A program made the translations under genes and the position numbers. The notes beneath the pieces were generated by a model. It was given only the letters and a program-made list of their open reading frames with translations, did no database searches and was not told the origin of the DNA. A DNA stretch of 64,000 bases from Paenibacillus gyeongsangnamensis. Its GTDB lineage: Bacteria; Bacillota; Bacilli; Paenibacillales; NBRC-103111. The stretch is taken from assembly GCF_027533625.1 (NCBI RefSeq), contig NZ_JAQAGZ010000006.1, forward strand, positions 1 through 64,000. Direction: 5' to 3'. Positions 40,741 to 49,265 of this stretch are shown one piece after another (the stretch's first letter is position 1; each line of letters starts with the position of its first letter).

Positions 40741-42162
40741 ATGACGCATAATTTTGATGTCGTAGTACTCGGCGGAGGCATCGGCGGATATACAGCGGCC
40801 ATTCGGGCGGCGCAGCTGGGGAAAAGCGTTGCCATCGTCGAACAGGACAAGCTAGGAGGGACATGTCTTCATCGCGGCTGCATCCCGAGCAAGGCGCTGC
40901 TTCGGAGCGCGGAGCTGTTTGCGGCGATGAAGGAAAGCGAGTCCTACGGGATTTTGGCGGAAGGCGTCAAGCTCGATTTTAACAAGGTCCAAACCCGCAA
41001 AACGGCGATTGTGGATCAATTGCATAGCGGCGTTCAATATTTGATGAAAAAAAATAAGATCGAGGTGTTCCGCGGCAAAGGCTGCATTATCGGGCCTTCG
41101 ATCTTTTCGCCGCGCAGCGGAACGGTGTCCGTGGAGCAGGAGGACGGCGAGTATCTGTCGCTTGTTCCCAACGCCTTGATAATCGCTACCGGCTCGCGCC
41201 CGCGCAGCTTGCCCGGGCTTTCGATCGACGGCGAATTCCTGCTCAGCAGTGACGATGCGCTGACGATGGAGGCGCTTCCCGCTTCGATGATCATTATCGG
41301 CGGCGGTGTGATCGGCGTCGAATGGGCATCGATGCTGAGCGACTTCGGCGTTCAGGTGACGGTTGTTGAATATGCGCCGCGTTTGCTGCCGGGAGAGGAC
41401 GAGGACGTTTCGCGCGAGCTCGAGCGGCTGCTGAAAAAACGCGGGGTAACGGTACATACGGGAGCGAAGGTGCTTCCCGAGACGGTACGGACGGGAGCGG
41501 GTGGCGTGACACTGTCGGTTGAGAAGAAAAACGGCACTTTGGAGCTGTCGGCGGACAAGGCGCTGGTCTGCGTCGGGCGGCAAGCGAATGTCGAAGGCAT
41601 CGGGCTGGAGAATACCGACGTCAAGATCGAGAACGGATTCATCCGCGTGAATGATTTTATGCAGACGGCGGAGTCCCACATTTATGCCGTCGGCGATTGC
41701 ATCGGCGGCGTTCAGCTGGCCCACGCCGCATCGCACGAGGGCATTATGGCTGCAGAGCATGCCGCCGGAAGGAATCCGCACGGCTACGCTGCCCACCGCG
41801 TTCCGCGCTGCGTGTATTCCCGCCCCGAGATCGCAAGCGTCGGCTGGACCGAGCGGCAGGCGGCGGAGCAGGGCTTCGAGCTGAAAATCGCAAAGCTTCC
41901 GTTCAAGCCGCTGAGCAAAGCGCTCGTATACGGGGAAACTGACGGCTTCATCAAGGTCATTGCGAACAAGCGGTCGAACGATATTTTGGGCGTTCATATG
42001 ATTGGCCCGCACGTGACGGATTTCATCTCGGAGGCTGCGCTGGCCCAACTGCTGGAAGCGACGCCGTGGGAAGTGGGGCAAACGATTCATCCGCATCCGA
42101 CGCTGTCGGAGCTGCTCGGCGAGGCCATGATGGCGGTTGACGGGCAATCGATAAGCTTCTAG
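40741..42162 (+). CDS. lpdA: dihydrolipoyl dehydrogenase (E3)
   Basis: 473 residues from ATG 40741 (GGAGG 8 bases before). FAD motif VVVLGGGIGGYTAAIRAAQL, redox cysteines C42 and C47 in GGTCLHRGCIPSK, NAD motif MIIIGGGVIGVEWASML, and the C-terminal catalytic HPHPTLSELLGEA. It reoxidises the lipoyl group of BkdB. Placed before bkdAA, it is the E3 of the branched-chain complex (lpdV in B. subtilis). The bcd, buk and ptb genes that precede lpdV in B. subtilis are absent here. Confidence 0.94.
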   Translation: MTHNFDVVVLGGGIGGYTAAIRAAQLGKSVAIVEQDKLGGTCLHRGCIPSKALLRSAELFAAMKESESYGILAEGVKLDFNKVQTRKTAIVDQLHSGVQYLMKKNKIEVFRGKGCIIGPSIFSPRSGTVSVEQEDGEYLSLVPNALIIATGSRPRSLPGLSIDGEFLLSSDDALTMEALPASMIIIGGGVIGVEWASMLSDFGVQVTVVEYAPRLLPGEDEDVSRELERLLKKRGVTVHTGAKVLPETVRTGAGGVTLSVEKKNGTLELSADKALVCVGRQANVEGIGLENTDVKIENGFIRVNDFMQTAESHIYAVGDCIGGVQLAHAASHEGIMAAEHAAGRNPHGYAAHRVPRCVYSRPEIASVGWTERQAAEQGFELKIAKLPFKPLSKALVYGETDGFIKVIANKRSNDILGVHMIGPHVTDFISEAALAQLLEATPWEVGQTIHPHPTLSELLGEAMMAVDGQSISF

Positions 42163-42204
42163 ACCAAGGACGGCGGTGCCCCGGGGATTTTTACCTGCGT
42201 ACAA

Positions 42205-42233
42205 TTGTGTTCATATTCCAAACCGTTTATAAT
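42205..42233 (+). promoter_or_regulatory. sigma-A promoter upstream of bkdAA
   Basis: TTGTGT (42205-42210), a 17-base spacer and TATAAT (42228-42233), 70 bases before bkdAA. It lets the bkdAA-bkdAB-bkdB genes be expressed apart from lpd. No sigma-54 element is seen. Confidence 0.65.
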
Positions 42234-42303
42234 ATATTATAGGGTCAAGTATTAGAACCTGGTATTAAAATCTTGTATTAGATTTAAAGGAGGCGCTCAG
42301 CCC

Positions 42304-43314
42304 ATGTCAATCGGTCAAATGAGGAAACACCGCCAGCTGGGATTAACGGATCAGCAGGCGGTCGAGATGTATACGCTCATGCTGACGGGCCGTAAATTCG
42401 ATGAACGCTGTCATGTTCTGCAGCGATCGGGGAAGATCGCATTCCACGTTTCGGGCATCGGCCAAGAGACCGCTCAGGTGGCAGCCGCCTATGCGCTGAA
42501 TAAGGATAAGGATTATTTTTTGCCGTATTACCGCGACTACAGCTTTGTTCTGACCGTCGGCATGTCGCTGAAGGAGCTTATGCTGGCCGCTTTCGCCAAG
42601 GCGGAGGATCCGAACAGCGGCGGGCGCCAAATGCCGGGCCACTTCAGCCATAAGAAACTGAACATCGTGACGGGCTCCAGTCCGGTGACGACGCAGGTGC
42701 CTCACGCGGTCGGCTTCGCGCTCGCCGCCAAGATGAAGCGCCGGGAATTCGTAGCGTTCACGACGTTCGGCGAAGGCTCGAGCAATCAGGGGGATTTTCA
42801 TGAAGGCTGCAACTTCGCCGGAGTACATAAGCTCCCTGTCATTTTCATGTGCGAGAACAATCAATATGCGATTTCCGTGCCGCTGCACAAGCAAGTATCC
42901 GGCAGCATTGCCGAGCGGGCCATCGGATACGGCTTCCCGGGCTATAAGGTGGACGGCCGCGATCCGCTGGAGGTTTACCGCGTCGTGAAGGAAGCAAGAG
43001 AGCGTGCGGTCCGGGGCGAAGGACCTACCCTGATCGAGGCGGTCATGTACCGGCTCACTCCGCACTCCACATCGGACGACGATCTTCTTTACCGGACGAA
43101 GGAAGAAGTGGAGTCCAATAAAGCGCAGGACGGGCTCATTAAATATAAAGAATATTTGATCGGCTGCGGGCTGTGGAGCGAGGAACAGGAAGCGGAGCTG
43201 TCCGACCGGATTAAGAAAGAGCTGAATGAAGCGACGAGCTATGCCGATTCGGCGCCTTATCCGAAGCCGGAAGATACGCTGCTGCATGTGTACGCGGAAG
43301 GCGGGGAGGAATAA
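42304..43314 (+). CDS. bkdAA: branched-chain 2-oxoacid dehydrogenase E1 alpha
   Basis: 336 residues. ThDP-dependent decarboxylase subunit. MPGHFSHKKLNIVTGSSPV, TTFGEGSSNQGDFHEGCNFA (GDG-type thiamine motif, here GEGSSNQGDFHE) and VMYRLTPHSTSDDDLLYRTK, with the phosphorylation-loop region, identify the 2-oxoisovalerate branch. It works with BkdAB to decarboxylate the keto acids of valine, leucine and isoleucine, supplying primers for branched fatty acids. AAAGGAGG precedes the ATG. Confidence 0.94.
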   Translation: MSIGQMRKHRQLGLTDQQAVEMYTLMLTGRKFDERCHVLQRSGKIAFHVSGIGQETAQVAAAYALNKDKDYFLPYYRDYSFVLTVGMSLKELMLAAFAKAEDPNSGGRQMPGHFSHKKLNIVTGSSPVTTQVPHAVGFALAAKMKRREFVAFTTFGEGSSNQGDFHEGCNFAGVHKLPVIFMCENNQYAISVPLHKQVSGSIAERAIGYGFPGYKVDGRDPLEVYRVVKEARERAVRGEGPTLIEAVMYRLTPHSTSDDDLLYRTKEEVESNKAQDGLIKYKEYLIGCGLWSEEQEAELSDRIKKELNEATSYADSAPYPKPEDTLLHVYAEGGEE

Positions 43315-43317
43315 CCG

Positions 43318-44298
43318 ATGGCGGTCATTACTTATTTGGAAGCAATTCGTACGGCCATGAAGGAAGAGATGGAACGCGACGAGAACGTATTCGTGCTCGG
43401 CGAGGATGTGGGCAAGGGCGGCGTGCTCAACGCGACGAAAGGACTGCGGGATCAGTTCGGCGAAGAGCGCATCATGGATACGCCGCTGGCGGAATCCGCC
43501 ATTGCCGGCGTAGCGATCGGAGCGGCCATGTACGGCATGCGTCCGGTGGCGGAGATGCAGTTCGCCGATTTCATCTTCCCTGCTACGAACCAAATTATCA
43601 GCGAGGCGGCGAAAATCCGTTACCGTTCCAACAACGATTGGAGCTGTCCGATCGTCATCCGGGCTCCTTACGGGGCGACGGGCGGCGGCGCGCTGTATCA
43701 TTCCCAGTGCCCGGAATCGGTATTTTTCGGCACGCCCGGACTGAAGCTGGTTGCCCCATCGAACCCTTACGACGCCAAGGGCTTAATGAAAGCGGCCATC
43801 CGCGATGCGGATCCGGTGCTTTATTTTGAGCATAAGAAATGCTACCTCAGTATTACCGGTGAAGTGCCGGATGAAGATTATATCGTGCCGATCGGCAAAG
43901 CCGACGTCAAGCGGCAGGGAACCGACGTCACGGTCATTTCTTACGGCATAACCGTGCAGTATGCGCTGCAGGCGGCCGAAGAGCTGGCGAAGGAAGACAT
44001 CAGCGTTCACGTGCTGGATCTGCGCACCATTCAGCCTTTGGACAAGGAAGCGATTCTGGAAGCGGCGAGCAGAACCGGCAAGGTGCTGATTGTTCATGAG
44101 GACAACAAGACTGGCGGCGTCGGTGCGGAAGTATCGGCGATTATCGCTGAAGAGCTTCTCTACGACCTGGACGCTCCGATCGCACGGCTCTGCGCGCCGG
44201 ACGTGCCGGCTGGGGGGATGAATCCGCCGATGGAGAAGTTTTTCCTGCTGAGTGCGGACAAGATCAAGGAAGCGGCGCGCAAGCTGGCGCTGTATTAG
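43318..44298 (+). CDS. bkdAB: branched-chain 2-oxoacid dehydrogenase E1 beta
   Basis: 326 residues. ITYLEAIRTAMKEEMERDEN, VFVLGEDVGKGGVLNATKGL, MQFADFIFPATNQIISEAAK and RAPYGATGGGALYHSQCPES are typical. It forms the alpha2beta2 E1 with BkdAA. Only 3 bases separate it from bkdAA. Confidence 0.95.
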   Translation: MAVITYLEAIRTAMKEEMERDENVFVLGEDVGKGGVLNATKGLRDQFGEERIMDTPLAESAIAGVAIGAAMYGMRPVAEMQFADFIFPATNQIISEAAKIRYRSNNDWSCPIVIRAPYGATGGGALYHSQCPESVFFGTPGLKLVAPSNPYDAKGLMKAAIRDADPVLYFEHKKCYLSITGEVPDEDYIVPIGKADVKRQGTDVTVISYGITVQYALQAAEELAKEDISVHVLDLRTIQPLDKEAILEAASRTGKVLIVHEDNKTGGVGAEVSAIIAEELLYDLDAPIARLCAPDVPAGGMNPPMEKFFLLSADKIKEAARKLALY

Positions 44299-44320
44299 GC
44301 AAGCGGGAGGACCGGAGAAC

Positions 44321-45703
44321 ATGAGCGAGCGTAAACAAGGAACCGAAGTGACGGTACCCCACCTGGCGGAAAGCCTCGTATCCGCTACGGTCGGCAAGTG
44401 GCTGAAGCAGCCCGGAGATTACATTGAACAGTACGATGTGCTGTGCGAATTGATTACGGATAAAGTGACGGTCGAGATGCCGTCTCCCGTCGAAGGTCGT
44501 CTGGTTCAGCTTCTGGCCGCTGATGGGGAAACGGCGGCCGTAGGGCAGGCGATTTGTATCATCGAGGAACCGCAAACAGCGTCAGCCGACGGGGCCGGCT
44601 CCGGCGTAAGCGAACCGGCTGCAGGGGAAATTGCGGTCCGGTCAGCAGACGCGGATGGCGATCAGAGCATGCGGGGGCGGTTCTCGCCCGCGGTGCTCCG
44701 GCTTGCGGCGGATCATGGCATAAATCCGAGCGAGGTGAAAGGCAGCGGACTCGGCGGCCGGGTAACGCGTAAAGATATCGAGGCGCATATCGCTTCGGGT
44801 CCGGCAGCCGGGCCTGCGGCAAGAACGACCCAGGTTCAAGCGCCACTCGCGGCTGCGGCCGTTCCACGAGACGCTGCGGACTCGGCTGACAGCGGGGTAT
44901 TCGTGCCGAACCCGCCGAAGGTGCCGGTACGTTCGACAGGCATCCATCTATCAGAGAATCCGCCGCTGCCGAAGATCGAGGTGGAAGGTCAGCAGCTCGA
45001 TGGCCGCGGGGAATATCTCATCGACGTCACGCCGATCCGCAATACGATTGCGAGCCGGATGCGCCAAAGCGTCACGGAGATTCCGCACGCCTGGACGATG
45101 ATTGAAGTGGACGTTACGAATCTCGTGCTGCTCCGCAATAAGCTCAAGGGCGAGTTCATGCGTCAGGAAGGAATCAATCTGACCTACCTCGCCTTCCTGT
45201 TGAAAGCGGTCGTGAACGCGATCAAGGATTACCCGATCATGAACTCGGTTTGGGCCGTCGACAAAATCATCGTGAAGCGCGATATCAATCTATCGCTCGC
45301 CGTAGGTACGGAGGATTTCGTCGTGACGCCGGTCATCAAGAAGGCCGATCAAAAAAATATTGCCGGTCTCGCCCGGGAAATCGACGAATTAACCCGGAAG
45401 GCAAGAGCCGGCAAGCTGTCTCTGGACGATATGCAGGGCGGTACGTTTACGGTAAACAATACCGGTTCGTTCGGATCGATTCTTTCCTACCCGATCATCA
45501 ACTATCCGCAAGCGGCGATTCTGACGTTCGAATCCATCGTCAAGAAGCCTGTCGTCATTCAGGATATGATCGCGGTCCGTTCCATGGTCAACCTGTGCTT
45601 GTCCCTCGATCACCGCATTCTGGACGGCGTTATCTGCGGCCGCTTCCTGCAGCGGGTGAAGGAGAATTTGGAAGGGTACAACCAGGATACGAAGCTGTAT
45701 TGA
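44321..45703 (+). CDS. bkdB: branched-chain 2-oxoacid dehydrogenase E2 (dihydrolipoyl transacylase)
   Basis: 460 residues from ATG 44321 (GGGAGG before). One lipoyl domain with the lipoylated lysine K48 in ELITDKVTVEMPSPV; Pro/Ala-rich linkers; an E3/E1-binding domain (FSPAVLRLAADHGINPSEVK, GSGLGGRVTRKDIEAHI); a catalytic domain ending with the active-site LSLDHRILDGVICGRFL. Transfers the acyl group to CoA. Last gene of the unit. Confidence 0.95.
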   Translation: MSERKQGTEVTVPHLAESLVSATVGKWLKQPGDYIEQYDVLCELITDKVTVEMPSPVEGRLVQLLAADGETAAVGQAICIIEEPQTASADGAGSGVSEPAAGEIAVRSADADGDQSMRGRFSPAVLRLAADHGINPSEVKGSGLGGRVTRKDIEAHIASGPAAGPAARTTQVQAPLAAAAVPRDAADSADSGVFVPNPPKVPVRSTGIHLSENPPLPKIEVEGQQLDGRGEYLIDVTPIRNTIASRMRQSVTEIPHAWTMIEVDVTNLVLLRNKLKGEFMRQEGINLTYLAFLLKAVVNAIKDYPIMNSVWAVDKIIVKRDINLSLAVGTEDFVVTPVIKKADQKNIAGLAREIDELTRKARAGKLSLDDMQGGTFTVNNTGSFGSILSYPIINYPQAAILTFESIVKKPVVIQDMIAVRSMVNLCLSLDHRILDGVICGRFLQRVKENLEGYNQDTKLY

Positions 45704-45770
45704 ATCGAATCCGTGCGGGAAGCCGGGGACTGCGGCATGCAGACGCCGGCTTAGACCTCGCACAATCGGA

Positions 45771-45869
45771 TCAGAGGATGGAATTGATCGTAAACATGAC
45801 GGTCGTCAGCAGCATGGAAGCGAGCATCAGGTAGATGACGATCCGGAACAGCAGTTTATTGCGTTTCAT
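45771..45869 (-). CDS. prli42: stressosome-associated miniprotein Prli42
   Basis: 32 residues: MKRNKLLFRIVIYLMLASML followed by LTTVMFTINSIL. A basic N-terminus and one membrane helix with the IVIYLMLxSML pattern match my memory of Prli42, the Listeria miniprotein that anchors the stressosome to the membrane. GAGGAG lies 11 bases before the ATG. It sits on the minus strand between bkdB and the peptidase. It is too short for most gene finders. The identification is from motif memory. Confidence 0.7.
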   Translation of the reverse strand: MKRNKLLFRIVIYLMLASMLLTTVMFTINSIL

Positions 45870-45978
45870 GGTTAATTCAGCTCCTCATATTAGTGCTCCG
45901 AAGGGTGATCGATAAGGTCCCCTGCTCGGCGAAACTTATACTAGCATTTTAACTCAAGAAAGGGCGGAGAGGAAAGAG

Positions 45979-47112
45979 ATGATCCAGGAACAACGGTTAG
46001 TAGACGAATTTATCGAGCTGGTGAAGATCGACAGCGAGACGAAACACGAAGAGGAGATCAGCCGCGTGCTGAAGGAGAAATTCGGCGCGCTCGGACTTAA
46101 GGTGGAGGAGGACGATTCCGCCGCCAAGACCGGCCACGGCTCCGGCAACCTGATCTGCACGCTGGCGGCTACCTCGTCGAAGCCGCTGCCGAAGCTGTTC
46201 TTCACCTCGCATATGGATACGGTAGCACCCGGTGTTGGGATCAAGCCGCAAATCGGCGAGGACGGATACATACGCAGCGACGGAACGACGATCCTGGGCA
46301 GCGACGACAAGGCGGGACTCGCCGCAATGTTCGAAGCGATCCGCATGCTGAAGGAAAAAGGGATCGAGCATGGACAAATCCAATTCGTCATCACGGCGGG
46401 CGAAGAAATGGGTCTTAAAGGATCGCGCGGCCTGGACGCCAAATGGGTTGATGCCGATTTCGGCTATGCGCTCGATTCCAACGGCAATATCGGCGACATT
46501 GCCGTAGCGGCGCCGACCCAATCCAAAGTGTACATCACCTTCACCGGCCGTTCCGCCCATGCGGGCGTAAATCCGGAAGACGGCGTGAGCGCGATTACGG
46601 TCGCCAGCAAAGCGATCTCCCGCATGCCGCTCGGACGAATCGACAAGGAAACGACGGCGAATATCGGCCGCTTCGAGGGCGGCGTGACGGGTGCGACGAA
46701 TGTGGTCGTAGAGATTGTCAAGCTGGAAGGCGAAGCACGAAGCATTACGCAGGACAAGATGCATGCGCAAGTCGAAAACATGCGGAAGGCTTGTCAGCAG
46801 GCCGCGGATGAGATGGGCGCGACGCTCGATTTTAAAAGCGAAGTGATTTACCCCGCTTACATGCACGATGAGACGGTGCCTGTCGTGAAGCTGGCGATGA
46901 AAGCTTTGTCCGACGTCGGCTGCTCGCCGCGCACGTTCCATTCCGGAGGCGGCAGCGACGCCAACATGTTCAACGGCATGGGGATCCCTACCGTAAACCT
47001 GGCGATCGGCTACCTTGACATTCACACCACCAAGGAACGCATTGCCGTGAAGGACCTGGTGAAGACGGCGGAAGTCGTTGTAACCATCGTTCAAGAGGTT
47101 GCTAAGGGATAA
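45979..47112 (+). CDS. M20-family peptidase (PepT/YqjE-like)
   Basis: 377 residues. FIELVKIDSETKHEEEISRV, LFFTSHMDTVAPGVGIKPQI (metal His and catalytic Asp in HMDT), DGTTILGSDDKAGLAAMFEA (bridging Asp), VITAGEEMGLKGSRGLD (catalytic and metal Glu), and FHSGGGSDANMFNGMGIP. Zinc-dependent exopeptidase of the tripeptidase T-like group, called YqjE in B. subtilis, where it also lies near bkd. AGGAAAGAG precedes the ATG. Confidence 0.9.
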   Translation: MIQEQRLVDEFIELVKIDSETKHEEEISRVLKEKFGALGLKVEEDDSAAKTGHGSGNLICTLAATSSKPLPKLFFTSHMDTVAPGVGIKPQIGEDGYIRSDGTTILGSDDKAGLAAMFEAIRMLKEKGIEHGQIQFVITAGEEMGLKGSRGLDAKWVDADFGYALDSNGNIGDIAVAAPTQSKVYITFTGRSAHAGVNPEDGVSAITVASKAISRMPLGRIDKETTANIGRFEGGVTGATNVVVEIVKLEGEARSITQDKMHAQVENMRKACQQAADEMGATLDFKSEVIYPAYMHDETVPVVKLAMKALSDVGCSPRTFHSGGGSDANMFNGMGIPTVNLAIGYLDIHTTKERIAVKDLVKTAEVVVTIVQEVAKG

Positions 47113-47225
47113 ATATCCGCTTCCGGGCATAACTTGATACTACGTGAAGAAATCGCTGCTTTTCCCGGCTTGCCAAGCGGGAGAGGCAGCGATTTTTGAA
47201 TAGCAGGAGGAAGGGGGATGCTGGC

Positions 47226-48362
47226 ATGGGCATCCGCTGGGAGATCGCTGTGGTGAAAGAAATCGCAGCGCAGGACGGTGATTTGCTCGAATGCACGGTA
47301 CGTATGGCAGACGGATCGGAGACGGGCGCTTTCTATGACCTTCAGTTGAACGGCCCGCTTCTCCCGGGAAGCCGAGTGCTGCTCAATACTACAGCGGTGG
47401 AGCTCGGGTTGGGTACGGGAGGCATGCATTTTGTGCACGCCGTCCTGCCTCCGATGAACGGTGCGGCGGAATCGTACGGGAGGAAGGAAGACGCTTCGAA
47501 CCCTTATGACGGTCACATCATGAAGCTGCGATATACATCGCTGCAGCGGGCGGTGCTTGCGGCGGAAGAGCCGGTAAGCCCCTATCATTCGCTGATGTCG
47601 GGCGGACGCCGGCTGGACGGCATGCCGGTCCTGGTCGGTGAGCTTCACAGCATGCTTCCTGTTGCGGTTGCCTGGATGCGGAGCTTGGCCGAGGCGGAAG
47701 GGCTTCACATGCCGCGGATCGTTTACGTCATGGGAGACGGCGGCGCGCTGCCGATCGGGCTCAGCCGGCATGTTCGCCGTTTGCGTGAGCTCGATTGGCT
47801 GACCGGTACGGTGACCTACGGTCACGCTTACGGAGGAGACGTTGAGACGGTCAACAAATACACGGGGCTGCTCGCGGCGCGTGTCGTGCTGGAAGCGGAC
47901 CTGGCCATTGTGATCCAAGGTCCCGGGATGGTCGGCACCGCTACGGAATATGGCCACTCCGGCATTGAAACCGGGGAGCTGCTCCATGCGGCGGCGGTGC
48001 TCGGCGGACTTCCCGTGCCTATTCCCCGGATCAGCTTCGAGGAAGAGCGGGAGCGGCATCGCGGCTTGAGCCATCATACGGTTACGGTGCTTAGAGATAT
48101 CGTCATCACCAAGACAAGGCTGCCGCTGCCGCTTCTGAAGCCTGAGGAATCGAGGAGGCTGACGAGCCAGCTGCAGTCTTCCGGGCTGGACCGGAAGCAT
48201 GAGCCGGTATGGCGGGAGGCCCCTTCGGTTGAAGCCATGGAAAAGGCGCTGTCGGCCTACGGTTCGGTCACTTCCATGGGGAAGGGACTACGGGAAAGTC
48301 CTTCGTTCTTCGCGGCGATATGCACCGCAGCGGAGTATGTTTTTCGGCTATTGCGCTCTTGA
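47226..48362 (+). CDS. DUF3866 family protein
   Basis: 378 residues. WEIAVVKEIAAQDGDLLECT, LRYTSLQRAVLAAEEP, VAVAWMRSLAEAEGLHMPRI, VTYGHAYGGDVETVNKYTGL and IVIQGPGMVGTATEYGHSGI are typical of DUF3866, shared by Bacillota and Actinobacteria, of unknown function. No membrane segment; the repeated glycine-rich motifs suggest a nucleotide-binding or phosphatase-type fold but nothing certain. Its end overlaps mciZ on the other strand by 15 bases. Confidence 0.85.
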   Translation: MGIRWEIAVVKEIAAQDGDLLECTVRMADGSETGAFYDLQLNGPLLPGSRVLLNTTAVELGLGTGGMHFVHAVLPPMNGAAESYGRKEDASNPYDGHIMKLRYTSLQRAVLAAEEPVSPYHSLMSGGRRLDGMPVLVGELHSMLPVAVAWMRSLAEAEGLHMPRIVYVMGDGGALPIGLSRHVRRLRELDWLTGTVTYGHAYGGDVETVNKYTGLLAARVVLEADLAIVIQGPGMVGTATEYGHSGIETGELLHAAAVLGGLPVPIPRISFEEERERHRGLSHHTVTVLRDIVITKTRLPLPLLKPEESRRLTSQLQSSGLDRKHEPVWREAPSVEAMEKALSAYGSVTSMGKGLRESPSFFAAICTAAEYVFRLLRS

Positions 48363-48521
48363 CGCGTGCTTAGAACGGACACCCCGCGACGGATTGCCTT
48401 CCAGATAATCGGTTAAACGGACGTTGCGCGCCGTCTGCCGCAGCGCATCCTGCAAGTAACGTCTGATTTCCCAACCTTTTCCTACAAGACGAAGCTGATG
48501 GAGCGTAGCATAGGTTTTCAT
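48348..48521 (-). CDS. mciZ: MciZ-like inhibitor of FtsZ
   Basis: 57 residues: MKTYATLHQLRLVGKGWEIR, then RYLQDALRQTARNVRLTDYL and a short tail. The B. subtilis MciZ, a 40-residue peptide that blocks FtsZ polymerisation in the mother cell, shares the VLVGKAWEIRAKL core in the same position. GGGGGAA precedes the ATG at 48521. A sigma-E promoter lies upstream (separate entry), and B. subtilis mciZ is sigma-E controlled and located near nudF. Tail-to-tail overlap with DUF3866 gene. Confidence 0.8.
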   Translation of the reverse strand: MKTYATLHQLRLVGKGWEIRRYLQDALRQTARNVRLTDYLEGNPSRGVRSKHASRAQ

Positions 48522-48565
48522 AGTCATTCCCCCGATCCAGATAGATTACTAGACTTGTTACCTCC

Positions 48566-48595
48566 AGCGTATGCGGGGTGCTGCATGGATATGCC
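48566..48595 (-). promoter_or_regulatory. sigma-E promoter of mciZ
   Basis: On the minus strand GGCATAT (48589-48595), a 15-base spacer and CATACGCT (48566-48573) match the sigma-E consensus (GTCATATT, CATACAAT). It lies 45 bases before the mciZ start. Confidence 0.7.
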
Positions 48596-48703
48596 TATCT
48601 AGTTCCCCAATCTGCGAACTCTTGCGTAAAACGTGATATAATCAAACGTGAACGATTTCTTCTACCCTTTACTACCTCATTTTCCCAGGAAAGGAAACAC
48701 TTC

Positions 48704-49264
48704 ATGAGCCATAAAACCGATAAAAAATTTGAAGAAATTACGCTGAGCACGGAACCGATCTTCCAGGGGAAAATCATATCGCTGCAGGTGGATACCGTAC
48801 AGCTGCCGAACGGAAGCACGGCCACGCGGGAGATTGTCCGGCATCCGGGTGCCGTTGCGGTGCTCGCCTTGATCGGCGACAAGATGCTTGTCGTGGAGCA
48901 ATACCGCAAACCGATGGAGAAGAGCCAGGTGGAAATTCCGGCAGGCAAGCTGGATCCGGGAGAACATCCGCAGGAGGCCGCCGCCAGAGAGCTGGCTGAA
49001 GAAACCGGCTATCGCAGCGCATCGCTTAAGCTGCTCAGCTCCTTCTACACGTCGCCCGGCTTTGCCGATGAATTGATTCACCTCTATGTGGCCGACGACC
49101 TGTCGCAGGGCGAGGCACGTCCGGATGAAGACGAGTTCCTCGAGGTGGAGGCGATTACCCTGGAACAGGCGCAGCACTACATCCGCGAAGGGCGGATCAG
49201 CGACGCCAAAACGATCATGGCCGTCTACGCCTGGCAAATTATGAAGCTCGGCGGGACGCTGTAG
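48704..49264 (+). CDS. nudF: ADP-ribose pyrophosphatase (Nudix)
   Basis: 186 residues from ATG 48704. Nudix box from GKLDPGEHPQEAAARE to LAEETGYRS, preceded by VEQYRKPMEKSQVEIPAG, the ADP-ribose pyrophosphatase signature (proline 16 residues after the box is in SSFYTSPGFADE). It hydrolyses ADP-ribose to AMP and ribose 5-phosphate. AAGGAAACACTTC precedes the ATG; earlier in-frame codons lack a ribosome binding site. Followed by endonuclease Q with a 1-base gap. Confidence 0.92.
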   Translation: MSHKTDKKFEEITLSTEPIFQGKIISLQVDTVQLPNGSTATREIVRHPGAVAVLALIGDKMLVVEQYRKPMEKSQVEIPAGKLDPGEHPQEAAARELAEETGYRSASLKLLSSFYTSPGFADELIHLYVADDLSQGEARPDEDEFLEVEAITLEQAQHYIREGRISDAKTIMAVYAWQIMKLGGTL

Positions 49265-49265
49265 C

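Noticed and set aside
40852-42204. Long minus-strand frame opposite lpd (450 codons)
   Set aside because: Same reason: antisense shadow of a well-identified gene, no ribosome binding site, no domain.
45997-47130. Minus-strand frame opposite the M20 peptidase (377 codons)
   Set aside because: Exact antisense of the peptidase; His/Arg-rich, no motif.
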